NCBI GenBank assembly: GCA_018813685.1 | Contig: JAHJAV010000008.1 | Coordinates: 1 to 33,981, forward strand | Reading direction: 5' to 3' | Source: Nanobdellota archaeon | GTDB taxonomy: Archaea; Nanobdellota; Nanobdellia; Woesearchaeales; JACPBV01 | Length of the DNA: 33,981 nt | In this document: in pieces, positions 15,383-23,641 of the stretch | Layout of the letters: each line of letters starts with the position of its first letter | How positions within the stretch are numbered: position 1 is the stretch's first letter | Notes under the pieces: model-generated | Told to the model about the DNA's origin: nothing | Database searches by the model: none | Seen by the model: only the letters and a program-made list of their open reading frames with translations | Program-made: the position numbers and the translations under genes

Positions 15383-16912
15383 TCAATGTTTAAAAAGTCT
15401 GACGCCGCTAAAAACCATTGCTATCCCCAACTCATTACACTTGGCAATAACTTCTTCGTCCTTTTTAGCGCCGCCTGGCTGAATGATAGACTTAATTCCT
15501 GCTTCAGCAGCTGCTTCGACTGCATCTGGGAAAGGGAAGAAAGCGTCGCTGGACATGCTCCCTCCGTTGGCTCTTCCTGTGGATTTTCTTTTTGCTATGA
15601 TTGAAGCATCCACTCTTGACATCTGGCCAACACCCATACCGTAGCCAGTCTTGTTTTTAGCGAATACAACTGAGTTTGATTTTGTGTGCTTGTTTACTTT
15701 CCAGGCAAACCTTAAGTCTTCTAATTCCTTTTTAGTTGGCTTTCTTTTTGTTACGCATTTAAGCTCGAGCTTTTCTATATCTGGCCATCTTCTTGATTGC
15801 AATAATATTCCACCTACTACTTTTTTCATGTCATAGCCTTTGTCTGATCTTGTTAATCTACCCACTTCCAGGATCCTGCAGTTTTTTTTGTTGTCTTTAA
15901 GGAATTGGAGAGCGTCTTTGTCAAAGTCTGGAGCTATTAATAGCTCTATGAATTTTCCCTTTGTCATCTCTGCTATTTTCATTGTGCATTTTCGGTTCAT
16001 AGCTATTACACAGCCAAATGCAGACATAGGATCAACATTATAGGCATCTTCAAATGCTTTTTCGATTGTTTCTCTTTCAGCTACACCGCACGGATTAGCG
16101 TGCTTTATGATTGCAACAGCAGGATTTTTGAATTCTTTTACTAATTCCAAAGCACCATCACCGTCAAATATGTTGTTATAGCTTAGTTCCTTGCCCCATA
16201 ACTGCTTTGCATTTACGATAGATGTTTCATTTAGCATAAGCTCTTTGTAGAAAGCTCCTCTCTGGTGAGGGTTTTCTCCGTATCTTAAGTTCTGGAGCTT
16301 TTCAAAAGGAATGATCATATCTTTTGGGAATTCGTCTGTTTCAAGGTATTTCGCAATCATGCTGTCATATGCAGCTGTTTTTTCAAAGACTTTTTTAGCC
16401 AGATTCTTTCTTTCTTCTATTGAGATACTTTCTTGTTTTTTGAGCTTGTCTAAAATTTTAGAGCAGTCTTTTGGGTCTGTAAGCACAATAACATCGTGGA
16501 AGTTTTTAGCTGCGCTTCTTATCATTGAAGGGCCGCCTATGTCTATCATCTCGATAGTTTCTTCAAAGCTAAGGTTCTTTTTTACGGTTTCTGCAAATGG
16601 ATATAGGTTGACAACAACCATATCAATCATCTCTATCTTGTTGTCTTTTGCCTGCTTCATATGTTCTTTGTTGTTTCTTAAAGCTAATAATCCGCCATGT
16701 ACTTTTGGATGCAGTGTTTTTACCCTGCCATCCATCATCTCAGGAAAGCCAGTGTAGTCAGAAACATCTTTTACTTTAATGCCAGCATCTTTCAATGCTT
16801 TTGCTGTTCCGCCTGTTGATAGGATTTCGATTCCTAACTTATCGAGTTCTTTAGCGAATTCTACAATTCCTGTCTTGTCAAAAACTGATATCAATGCTCT
16901 TTTTATTGTCAT
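15383..16912 (-). CDS. purH: Bifunctional AICAR transformylase / IMP cyclohydrolase
   Basis: 509 aa, usual length. Residues 1-~190 are the MGS-like cyclohydrolase (LSTGGTAKALKDAG, HPKVHGGLLA, IDIGGPSMIRSAAKN); ~200-509 the transformylase (LRYGENPHQRGAFY, IIKHANPCGVA, PMSAFGCVIAMNR, GVGQMSRVDA, SDAFFPFPDAV). It formylates AICAR with 10-formyl-THF and closes IMP. Most archaea use PurP and PurO instead, so this bacterial-type enzyme suggests transfer. GGAAGGTAA precedes the ATG. Second gene after purN, 28 bases apart, likely co-transcribed. Confidence 0.96.
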   Translation of the reverse strand: MTIKRALISVFDKTGIVEFAKELDKLGIEILSTGGTAKALKDAGIKVKDVSDYTGFPEMMDGRVKTLHPKVHGGLLALRNNKEHMKQAKDNKIEMIDMVVVNLYPFAETVKKNLSFEETIEMIDIGGPSMIRSAAKNFHDVIVLTDPKDCSKILDKLKKQESISIEERKNLAKKVFEKTAAYDSMIAKYLETDEFPKDMIIPFEKLQNLRYGENPHQRGAFYKELMLNETSIVNAKQLWGKELSYNNIFDGDGALELVKEFKNPAVAIIKHANPCGVAERETIEKAFEDAYNVDPMSAFGCVIAMNRKCTMKIAEMTKGKFIELLIAPDFDKDALQFLKDNKKNCRILEVGRLTRSDKGYDMKKVVGGILLQSRRWPDIEKLELKCVTKRKPTKKELEDLRFAWKVNKHTKSNSVVFAKNKTGYGMGVGQMSRVDASIIAKRKSTGRANGGSMSSDAFFPFPDAVEAAAEAGIKSIIQPGGAKKDEEVIAKCNELGIAMVFSGVRLFKH

Positions 16913-16940
16913 TTTTTTACCTTCCTTTTTTTGTTTTTTA

Positions 16941-17555
16941 TTATGCTAATATGGCCACTTTATTCCCTTCTACTTTTATCTTTCCATCTCTGAACAGTTC
17001 AATACCTTTTATTATGATGTTCTGCTCTGCTTTCTGAACCTTTTCTTTTAATGAATCTATTGTTTCATCTTCTTCTACAGGAACTTCTTTCTGTAGGATG
17101 ATTGGGCCAGTGTCTGCGCCTTCATCTATGAATATCAGAGATGCTCCTGTTATTTTGTCTCCATTTTCTAATACTGTTTCGTGAACGCCTTTGTCCATGC
17201 CACCTGCGTATTTTGGCAATAAGCTGGGATGTATGTTCATGACTTTGTTAAGCCATTTTTGGACGAATTGTGAAGACATCAATTTCATATAACCTATTAG
17301 CAGAACTAAGTTGATTTTGTGTTCTTGTAAGAGCTTATCGACTTCCTGGTCGTATTCTTCTCTTGTTTTTCCTTTTGGGTCAAGGAAGATTGCTTTTATG
17401 TTATGGGCTCTAGCTCTTTCAAGGATATAAGCTGATTCCTTATTGCTAAGAACAAAAGAAATCTCAACATCTTTTAAATTGCCGTATTCTATAGAATCAA
17501 TTACTGCCTGCAAATCAGTTCCTTTTGTCGAGCCTAGTACGGCAATCTTTAAAAT
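16941..17555 (-). CDS. purN: GAR transformylase (probable AUU start)
   Basis: The track starts at TTG 17513, which removes the first strand. The frame continues upstream as LKIAVLGSTKGTDLQAVIDS, the normal PurN N-terminus with its phosphate-binding loop. No ATG, GTG or TTG exists there; after the upstream TGA the first codon is ATT at 17555, six bases after GGTG of CGGTGGTTTGAATT. I call 204 aa from that codon. Active-site residues: MNIHPSLLPKYAG (catalytic Asn-His) and GASLIFIDEGADTGPII with the aspartate. Transfers formyl from 10-formyl-THF to GAR. Leads the purN-purH unit; TATA TTTATAAAC at 17589-17597. Confidence 0.92.
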   Translation of the reverse strand: MLKIAVLGSTKGTDLQAVIDSIEYGNLKDVEISFVLSNKESAYILERARAHNIKAIFLDPKGKTREEYDQEVDKLLQEHKINLVLLIGYMKLMSSQFVQKWLNKVMNIHPSLLPKYAGGMDKGVHETVLENGDKITGASLIFIDEGADTGPIILQKEVPVEEDETIDSLKEKVQKAEQNIIIKGIELFRDGKIKVEGNKVAILA

Positions 17556-17570
17556 TCAAACCACCGTATA

Positions 17571-17616
17571 CAAAGAAAATCTATATAGTTTATAAATGTT
17601 ACTAGAAAATCTTTGT
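17571..17616. promoter_or_regulatory. Divergent purN / aldolase promoter with repeated AGAAAATCT
   Basis: AGAAAATCT occurs at 17574-17582 and 17604-17612, 30 bases apart, bracketing the purN TATA box; outer bases ACAAAG and CTTTGT also form an inverted pair. This is a candidate operator for the purN-purH unit and the divergent aldolase gene. No regulator can be named. Confidence 0.45.
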
Positions 17617-17666
17617 ATTTACTCCATGATAGGTATATTTAAAAAAGAAGGTGCAATCCTTTTTTT

Positions 17667-18605
17667 ATGCCATCAACAAAACCAATTAGTGGGAATATTG
17701 TGCCTTATGTTACTTTGTTTAATCATAGTGGTAATGTTGATTATAAAGCTATGTATGCTCTTTTTCAGGCAACTGCTCCTTTTGTGGATGCAGCTTTTGT
17801 TGGCGGCGGCACTGGCCAGGGATGGATGCTGGATCCTCAAGATCTTGGTGACATTGTTAAACTTGCAAAAGGCGTATTTAATCCGAAGCCAGTTATAGCC
17901 GCTATTTGGGAAGTACCTCTCTCATGCTCGCAACCTATAGTTAGAAAGGGAGAAGATTATGCAGGAGTTTTGAAAGCAAGAGGGGTAGATAGTTTGGTGA
18001 TTCCTCCGCCAATAACTGAAACTCCATTGGGAGCTAATGATATATTACAATATTATTCTCGTATAGATAACTTATTCGGAGATATTAGAAAGATCGTATA
18101 TAATAATCCCGGATTAACACATAATCCTTTGACATTGCCTCTTTCTTTGGATATAGCCAGTGCTGTTGAGCTTGGCGGTTATAAAGACAGTTCAGGCGAT
18201 TTAGGCTTTCTTGACAGCCTTCTGCAATTGTCCGAGGGATGGTTTGATGTATACTTAGGTTCAGAGGCTCTTGCAGCTCAGTTATTTCCAGATTCTAATT
18301 ATCAAGGAAAATTTAAAGGGGTTGTGGGAAGCACTGGAAATGCTGCGGCAGAATTCATGGGCGAGTTGTGGAATGCTTATGCGCAAGGCAATTTAGAAAG
18401 ATCCAGACGATTGGGTGATACACTTCTTGAGGCTTTGCCTCTAATTAATGGGCCTAGCAATTCTGAGATTGTGCAAAGATTGACATTTGCACTTAACTCT
18501 GCGGGAATAGGGAGTCCAGATACCCTTTACAATCCAGCTTCTGATGCTGCAAAGGGGGAAGTTATTTCCGGCTTGAAGATGCTTCAGGATGCACTTAAGG
18601 GTTAG
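17667..18605 (+). CDS. DapA/NanA-family class I aldolase
   Basis: 312 aa TIM-barrel. GNIVPYVTLFN at the N-terminus, the GGGTGQGWMLD substrate loop (family GxTGE, here GTGQG), the catalytic tyrosine in IVYNNPGLT and the Schiff-base lysine in GGYKDSSGD. Family reactions include dihydrodipicolinate synthesis, N-acetylneuraminate cleavage and 2-keto-3-deoxygluconate aldol cleavage; with no lysine genes nearby, a sugar-acid aldolase is as likely as DapA. TATTTAAAA 27 bases before the ATG suggests a leaderless mRNA. The only plus-strand gene between 10.9 and 19.7 kb; ends eight bases from the convergent folD. Confidence 0.85.
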   Translation: MPSTKPISGNIVPYVTLFNHSGNVDYKAMYALFQATAPFVDAAFVGGGTGQGWMLDPQDLGDIVKLAKGVFNPKPVIAAIWEVPLSCSQPIVRKGEDYAGVLKARGVDSLVIPPPITETPLGANDILQYYSRIDNLFGDIRKIVYNNPGLTHNPLTLPLSLDIASAVELGGYKDSSGDLGFLDSLLQLSEGWFDVYLGSEALAAQLFPDSNYQGKFKGVVGSTGNAAAEFMGELWNAYAQGNLERSRRLGDTLLEALPLINGPSNSEIVQRLTFALNSAGIGSPDTLYNPASDAAKGEVISGLKMLQDALKG

Positions 18606-18612
18606 AAAAAGA

Positions 18613-19461
18613 TTACTCTAGAACTCTTTTCTGCAATTCCATACATTCTAATGTGTTTTCCATCAGGCAGGCTATTGTCATCGGACCTACGCCTTTTGGA
18701 ACTGGAGTTATGTAACCAGCTACTTCCTTTACAGAATCAAAGTCAACATCTCCTACTAATTTGTCAAAGACTTTGTTTGTGCCTACATCTATTACTATTG
18801 CGCCTTTCTTGACCATGTCTTTTGTTATTGCCCTTGCTTTTCCTATTGCAACTACCAATATATCTGCTTGTTTGGTGTATTCTTCCAATGGTTTTGTCCT
18901 AGAGTGGCACATCGTGACTGTGCAGTTTTTCTGCTGCAATAGCATTGCAATTGGCTTTCCTACAATATTTGACCTGCCTACAACAACAGCATGTTTTCCT
19001 TCTAATTTAATGCCAGTTGATTCTATAAGCTTAATTACACCTTTAGGTGTTGCAGGAACAATTATATTTTTTCCGATAAATAAGTTTCCCATGTTTATGG
19101 GGTTGAATCCATCTGCATCCTTATGGGGCAAGATAGAATCTATAATCAGCTGTTCATCAATATGCTTTGGCAGAGGCAGCTGGACGAGCATGCCATGTAT
19201 TTTAGAATCTTGATTTAAATCATCTATTGTTTTTAATAGTTGTTCTTCTGTTGTGTTTTCTGGCAGGATGATCTTTTTTGAATAAAATCCTATATCTGCG
19301 CATTTTTTTTCTTTCATGTTGACATAGACCTGAGAAGCAGGGTTATTTCCAACTAATACAACAGCAAGGCCTGGCTTAGACTTTAGCCTGCTTACTTTTT
19401 TCTTTAGATTATTAAGAAGGCCATCAGCTACTTTCCTGCCATCGATTATCTTTGCTGTCAT
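18613..19461 (-). CDS. folD: Methylene-THF dehydrogenase / methenyl-THF cyclohydrolase
   Basis: 282 aa, standard length. Catalytic YVNMKEKKC (Tyr-x3-Lys), QLPLPKHIDEQ, HKDADGFNPINMG, VPATPKGVIKL, and the Rossmann motif VVGRSNIVGKPIAMLL. Converts 5,10-methylene-THF to 10-formyl-THF, the donor used by PurN and PurH nearby. TTTATATATAA 25 bases upstream indicates a leaderless start. Repeat copy 2 lies between this promoter and the divergent MgtE-like gene. Confidence 0.96.
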   Translation of the reverse strand: MTAKIIDGRKVADGLLNNLKKKVSRLKSKPGLAVVLVGNNPASQVYVNMKEKKCADIGFYSKKIILPENTTEEQLLKTIDDLNQDSKIHGMLVQLPLPKHIDEQLIIDSILPHKDADGFNPINMGNLFIGKNIIVPATPKGVIKLIESTGIKLEGKHAVVVGRSNIVGKPIAMLLQQKNCTVTMCHSRTKPLEEYTKQADILVVAIGKARAITKDMVKKGAIVIDVGTNKVFDKLVGDVDFDSVKEVAGYITPVPKGVGPMTIACLMENTLECMELQKRVLE

Positions 19462-19505
19462 ATGTTTAGTTTAATTATGTTTATATATAAATTTTGTTGT
19501 TTTAT

Positions 19506-19692
19506 GTATGTGCATAGCATCTTCAAAATTCTTGACGGAAGAGGCAAAGGAGCTGCGTTCCCGTAGTCTCGGAAATCAGAGATTTCTGAGATCTCCAAAA
19601 TGCATAGCATTTTCGAGAGGAGCAACCCCTCGCGACGCTCGTCGATAATATTTGATTTAAGGAATTTTGACATTAGGACGCTATGCACATAC
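19506..19692. repeat. Structured ~187-bp repeat element, copy 2
   Basis: Outer arms GTATGTGCATAGC / GCTATGCACATAC are a perfect 13-bp inverted repeat; next come TTCAAAATTC / GAATTTTGA. Interior matches copy 1 almost base for base, with CTCGGAAATC-AGA-GATTTCTGAG, AAAATGC-ATA-GCATTTT, GAGG/CCTC and CGACG-CT-CGTCG. Compared with copy 1, AAGGTA/TACCTT is replaced by GTGCAT/ATGCAC, keeping every pair. Lies between divergent folD and MgtE-like promoters, same orientation as copy 1. Confidence 0.85.
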
Positions 19693-19790
19693 TGTTTTAT
19701 GGGTTTTTGTTCTTGAATTGATTCTGTTTTTGAATACTTAAACTTTCAGAAGCGAAACTTATTTATATAAAATTGATAATTGTAACATAA

Positions 19791-21092
19791 ATGGTATACC
19801 TTAGCGAGCTGAAAAATAACTGCGTGTATGATTCTGGTAATCTTTGTTTAGGTAAATTGATAGATTTAGTTTTTGTAGACGGAACGAATTATGCAGAGAT
19901 AACCCATCTGATATTCCAGGATGAAATCAAATACAAGAAAAAGATACCCTGGTCTTTTGTAAAGGAATTTAAGGATGAGGCAGACGGCAAGGGGAAACAG
20001 ATCAGCATATGCCTGAATTCTAAATCTCAGGATATAACTCCTTTTTTCATGAAAGATAATGAAACTCTTGTAGGGGACATATTGGATAAGCAGGTAATCG
20101 ATATAAACGGCGTTAAAGTAGTAAGAGTTAATGATGTGATATTGGGAAAGGTTGAAAATAAATTTTATATTGTTGCTGTCTGCGTTGGGGCGACAAGTTT
20201 TGTCAGAAGATTGGGATTGTGGAGATTGTCTGATGCTGCTTCTTCAAGAATGAGGGAAAGTATAATTCCGTGGAAGTCTGTTGAAAGATTAGACTCTGAA
20301 TTTCATGACCTTCACCTAAAGATACAAAAAGAAAAACTAAAAGACCTTCATCCAGAGGATATAGCAGATATCATGGAAGACCTTTCATACTCGCAGAGGA
20401 TTCTTCTCTTTAATACACTTGATGAGAGAAAAGCAGCCAAGACTTTGCTTAAGTCAGATGAAGATGTTCAGGATTCTTTTTTAAAGAGCTTTAAGATGAG
20501 CAAGATAAAAGACCTGCTTGAGAATATTCCTTCTGACCAGGCTGCAGACATAATAAGCTTGATGCCAACTAAAAAAGGGGAGGAGATATTGACTGCAATG
20601 GATTCTAAACTTGCTATGAAGATAAGAAAGGTCCTTAATTATTATCCTGAGTCTATAGGGGCTATAATGAAAACAGAGTTTATAACTATCTCAGAGGATT
20701 TTACTGTCCAGAAAACAATTACATGGCTTAGGCAGGTAAAGCCTCAGTCTGATAGGATGTATCATCTTTATGTTGTAAATAAAGATAATCATCTTGTAGG
20801 TGTTCTTTCTGTAAGGGCCCTGATAATTGCCAATCCTAAAACAAAGATAACTGAGGTAATGAGTCGGAAAATCATTTATTTAAGGACTAACAGCCCAAAA
20901 GAGAATGCGAGCAGGCTGATGGCAAGATATGATCTGTTGGTTCTTCCAGTTATAGATAAAGATGGAGTTTTGAGGGGCATAGTAAAAGCAGATGACGTGA
21001 TAGATGAATATCTTCCAAAAAAATTAAAAAGAGAGAGATTTCTTCCGTTAAGGTTAAGGCAGATACACAATGGAATCAGTAAAAAAGATTAA
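19791..21092 (+). CDS. Soluble MgtE-like sensor: PRC-barrel, MgtE-N and CBS domains
   Basis: 433 aa, no membrane segments. Two PRC-barrel-like beta regions (residues ~1-65 and ~90-170), then the MgtE N-terminal superhelix (LHPEDIADIMEDLSYSQRILLF..., SDQAADIISLMPTKKGEEIL), then a pair of CBS motifs (~300-415, MKTEFITISEDFTVQKTITWL; VMSRKIIYLRTNSPKENASRL). It is the cytosolic sensor half of an MgtE magnesium channel without the channel. It overlaps the Nramp gene by 23 bases, so it is probably its regulatory partner (inference). TATATAAAA 27 bases before the ATG indicates a leaderless start. Confidence 0.88.
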   Translation: MVYLSELKNNCVYDSGNLCLGKLIDLVFVDGTNYAEITHLIFQDEIKYKKKIPWSFVKEFKDEADGKGKQISICLNSKSQDITPFFMKDNETLVGDILDKQVIDINGVKVVRVNDVILGKVENKFYIVAVCVGATSFVRRLGLWRLSDAASSRMRESIIPWKSVERLDSEFHDLHLKIQKEKLKDLHPEDIADIMEDLSYSQRILLFNTLDERKAAKTLLKSDEDVQDSFLKSFKMSKIKDLLENIPSDQAADIISLMPTKKGEEILTAMDSKLAMKIRKVLNYYPESIGAIMKTEFITISEDFTVQKTITWLRQVKPQSDRMYHLYVVNKDNHLVGVLSVRALIIANPKTKITEVMSRKIIYLRTNSPKENASRLMARYDLLVLPVIDKDGVLRGIVKADDVIDEYLPKKLKRERFLPLRLRQIHNGISKKD

Positions 21093-22314
21093 CTGGAAGC
21101 ATATCTTATTTATTCTTGGGATAATTGGGCCGGGTATCATTACAGCCACTGTTGATAATGATGCTGGGGGAATAACTACTTATTCTGTAGCTGGAGCGCA
21201 TTTTGGCTATAGCTTGTTGTGGAGCCTGATACCTATAACTATATTGCTTGTTATTGTACAGGAGATGGTAGCGAGGATAGGCGCTGTCACTGGAAAAGGA
21301 TTGGCTGACCTGATTAGGGAGAATTTTGGGATAAAGATAACTTTTTTTATCATGATAGGATTAGTGTTTGCTAATCTGTTTGTTACACTAGCTGAGTTTG
21401 CAGGGATTGCAGCTGCTGGTGAATTATTTGGGATAAGCAGGTTTGTTTTAGTCCCTATAGCGGCATTTTTAGTATGGTTTTTGATATTGAAATTGGATTA
21501 TAAGATTCTTGAAAAATTCTTTTTTGTCGTGATATTCCTTTATATAGCTTATATAATATCTGGATTCATGGCTAAACCCCCATGGGGAACTGCATTAAAG
21601 GAGTTTGTGATGCCTACAATACATTTCAGTAAGGGATACTTATTTTTGCTGATTGCTGTTATCGGAACAACTATAACTCCATGGATGCAGTTTTACCTTC
21701 AGAGCTCTATTGTTGAGAAAGGGATAAGGAAAGAAGAGTATAAATATTCAAGATGGGATGTGATAATAGGGTCTATAACTACAGATGTAGTTTCATTTTT
21801 TATAATAGTTACCTGTTCAGCTGTTTTATTCACTAAGGGAATTCGCATAGAAAGCGCTGTTGATGCTGCTCAGGCACTGCAGCCGTTTGCCGGACAGTAT
21901 GCTACTATGCTTTTTGCTATAGGTTTTTTTGCAGCTGCTTTGTTTGGAGCTTTTATACTTCCTATAGCTACTGCTTATTATGTGTGTGAGGCTTTTGGGT
22001 GGGAATCAGGAGTTAATAAGAAATTTAAACAGGCAAAAAGTTTCTATATATTATTATCTTTGATGATATTTGTCTCTGCAGCTGCAATATTAATACCTAA
22101 TATCAACCTTATCTATCTTATGCTTTTGGCGCAGTTTATGAATGGAATATTACTGCCTGTAATATTGATAGTGATACTTAAACTGGTAAATGACAAGAAA
22201 CTTATGGGGGATTACAGAAATAGCAGATGGATGAATATTGTTGCCTGGACAGGTTGTGTTTTGATAATTGGCGTGAGTGCTGCTTTGCTTGTGACGACTG
22301 TTATGGGTGGTTAG
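21070..22314 (+). CDS. Nramp-family divalent-metal transporter, divergent motifs
   Basis: 414 aa, about 11 transmembrane segments. The first reads GPGIITATVDNDAGGITTYS, where classical Mn/Fe Nramps have DPGN; the sixth reads GTTITPWMQFYLQSS, where they have an MPH motif. The fold is Nramp, but the changed metal site suggests a different ion, such as Mg2+ in Nramp-related magnesium transporters; this is inference. Coupling to an MgtE-type sensor supports that view. Integral membrane protein; ends four bases from convergent glyA. Confidence 0.88.
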   Translation: MESVKKINWKHILFILGIIGPGIITATVDNDAGGITTYSVAGAHFGYSLLWSLIPITILLVIVQEMVARIGAVTGKGLADLIRENFGIKITFFIMIGLVFANLFVTLAEFAGIAAAGELFGISRFVLVPIAAFLVWFLILKLDYKILEKFFFVVIFLYIAYIISGFMAKPPWGTALKEFVMPTIHFSKGYLFLLIAVIGTTITPWMQFYLQSSIVEKGIRKEEYKYSRWDVIIGSITTDVVSFFIIVTCSAVLFTKGIRIESAVDAAQALQPFAGQYATMLFAIGFFAAALFGAFILPIATAYYVCEAFGWESGVNKKFKQAKSFYILLSLMIFVSAAAILIPNINLIYLMLLAQFMNGILLPVILIVILKLVNDKKLMGDYRNSRWMNIVAWTGCVLIIGVSAALLVTTVMGG

Positions 22315-22317
22315 TTC

Positions 22318-23562
22318 TTAATCGAATTCTTTGTAAATAGGGAATTCTACAGTTAGTTTTTCTACGTTCTTTCTTATTCCCTTCTTTAGATCCGCATTGC
22401 CAGGGTCTTTTAGCACACTTGTGATAAATTCTCCGGCTTGTTCCATTTCTCCTTCTTTCATTCCCCTTGTAGTTAGAGAAGGAGTTCCCATCCTGATACC
22501 TGAAGGGTCAAACGGACTTCTGGTTTCAAAAGGAATTGTGTTCCTGTTTGTATAGATCCCTGCTTCTTCCAAGGCTGTAGAACCTATTTTCCCGGTTATT
22601 CCAACTGAGGTTGCATCTATCAGGACTAAATGATTGTCTGTACCTCTGGATATTATCCTGATCCCATTATCTCCAAGAACTTTAGCCAATATTGCTGCAT
22701 TCTTTTTTATTTGCTCCTGGTAAGGCTTAAAATCAGGTTTCATTGCTTCTTCAAAGCAGACTGCTTTTGCTGCAATAACATGTTCCATTGGCCCACCCTG
22801 CAAGCCAGGAAATACTGCTTTGTCTATCTGTTTTGCAAATTTTTCTTTACATAATATGATTGCACTTCTAGGTCCACGAAGAGTTTTATGCGTTGTTGTC
22901 ATTACAATATCCGCAGAACTGCAGTCTTTATGCACTCCTCCAAGAATTAAACCTACAATGTGGCTTACATCAGCCAGATGAACTGCACCTATTTCATGGG
23001 CAATCTTTGTGAACTTGTCAAAGTCTATTTCTCTTGGATAAGCTGTTGCTCCTGAAATAATCATTTTTGGCTTTTCTTTATGAGCTAGTTCAGCTAACTT
23101 ATCATAATTTATTCTTTCAGTATCCTTCTCAACACCATAATGAATCATATTGTAGAGTTTGCCAGAGAAATTAACAGGGCTCCCATGGGTTAAATGCCCG
23201 CCATGGCTTAAGTCCATGCCCATTGCTTTGTCCCCTACATTTAGCATTGCAAAGTAAACAGCTTGGTTGGCTGTAGAGCCTGCATTTGGCTGGACATTGG
23301 CGTGATCTGCTTTAAAGAGTTTTTTTGCCCTTTCAATAGCTAAGTTCTCTATTTGATCAATAAACTGGTTTCCTGTATAATATCTTTTTCCAGGATAGCC
23401 TTCTGAATATTTATTAGATAATGGGGTTCCCATTGCTTCTAAAACAGCAACAGAAGCATGATTTTCAGAGGGAATCATACACAAACCGTTTTTTTGCCTG
23501 TTAATCTCGCTTTTGACTAAATTATAAACAACACTGTCTTGTTTTTTTAATGATTCTAACAT
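22318..23562 (-). CDS. glyA: Serine hydroxymethyltransferase
   Basis: 414 aa from the second ATG: GGGTGGTAATATG places the Shine-Dalgarno five bases before 23562, and the track ATG (23574) overlaps it. PLP enzyme making glycine and 5,10-methylene-THF from serine. Landmarks: IPSENHAS, NKYSEGYPGKRYYTGN, NVQPNAGSTANQAVY, ADVSHIVGLILGG, the PLP lysine in MTTTHKTLRGPRSAI, and GLQGGPMEH. Its TATA-like GTATTTAAAG overlaps direct repeat A. It feeds the C1 pool used by FolD. Confidence 0.95.
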   Translation of the reverse strand: MLESLKKQDSVVYNLVKSEINRQKNGLCMIPSENHASVAVLEAMGTPLSNKYSEGYPGKRYYTGNQFIDQIENLAIERAKKLFKADHANVQPNAGSTANQAVYFAMLNVGDKAMGMDLSHGGHLTHGSPVNFSGKLYNMIHYGVEKDTERINYDKLAELAHKEKPKMIISGATAYPREIDFDKFTKIAHEIGAVHLADVSHIVGLILGGVHKDCSSADIVMTTTHKTLRGPRSAIILCKEKFAKQIDKAVFPGLQGGPMEHVIAAKAVCFEEAMKPDFKPYQEQIKKNAAILAKVLGDNGIRIISRGTDNHLVLIDATSVGITGKIGSTALEEAGIYTNRNTIPFETRSPFDPSGIRMGTPSLTTRGMKEGEMEQAGEFITSVLKDPGNADLKKGIRKNVEKLTVEFPIYKEFD

Positions 23563-23597
23563 ATTACCACCCATGAATATTGAGAAATAGGTGCTTT

Positions 23598-23628
23598 AAA
23601 TACATTTCTATACTTCACTAATCACTTT
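23598..23628. repeat. 31-bp direct repeat A (glyA side of the Fic gene)
   Basis: AAATACATTTCTATACTTCA... 31 bases, identical to repeat B at 24843-24873. Read on the minus strand it encodes KVISEV-stop, a detached copy of the last codons of the cyclo-ligase gene. Together A and B bracket a ~1.2-kb segment holding only the Fic gene. Confidence 0.85.
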
Positions 23629-23641
23629 CTATTTGGTCGAA

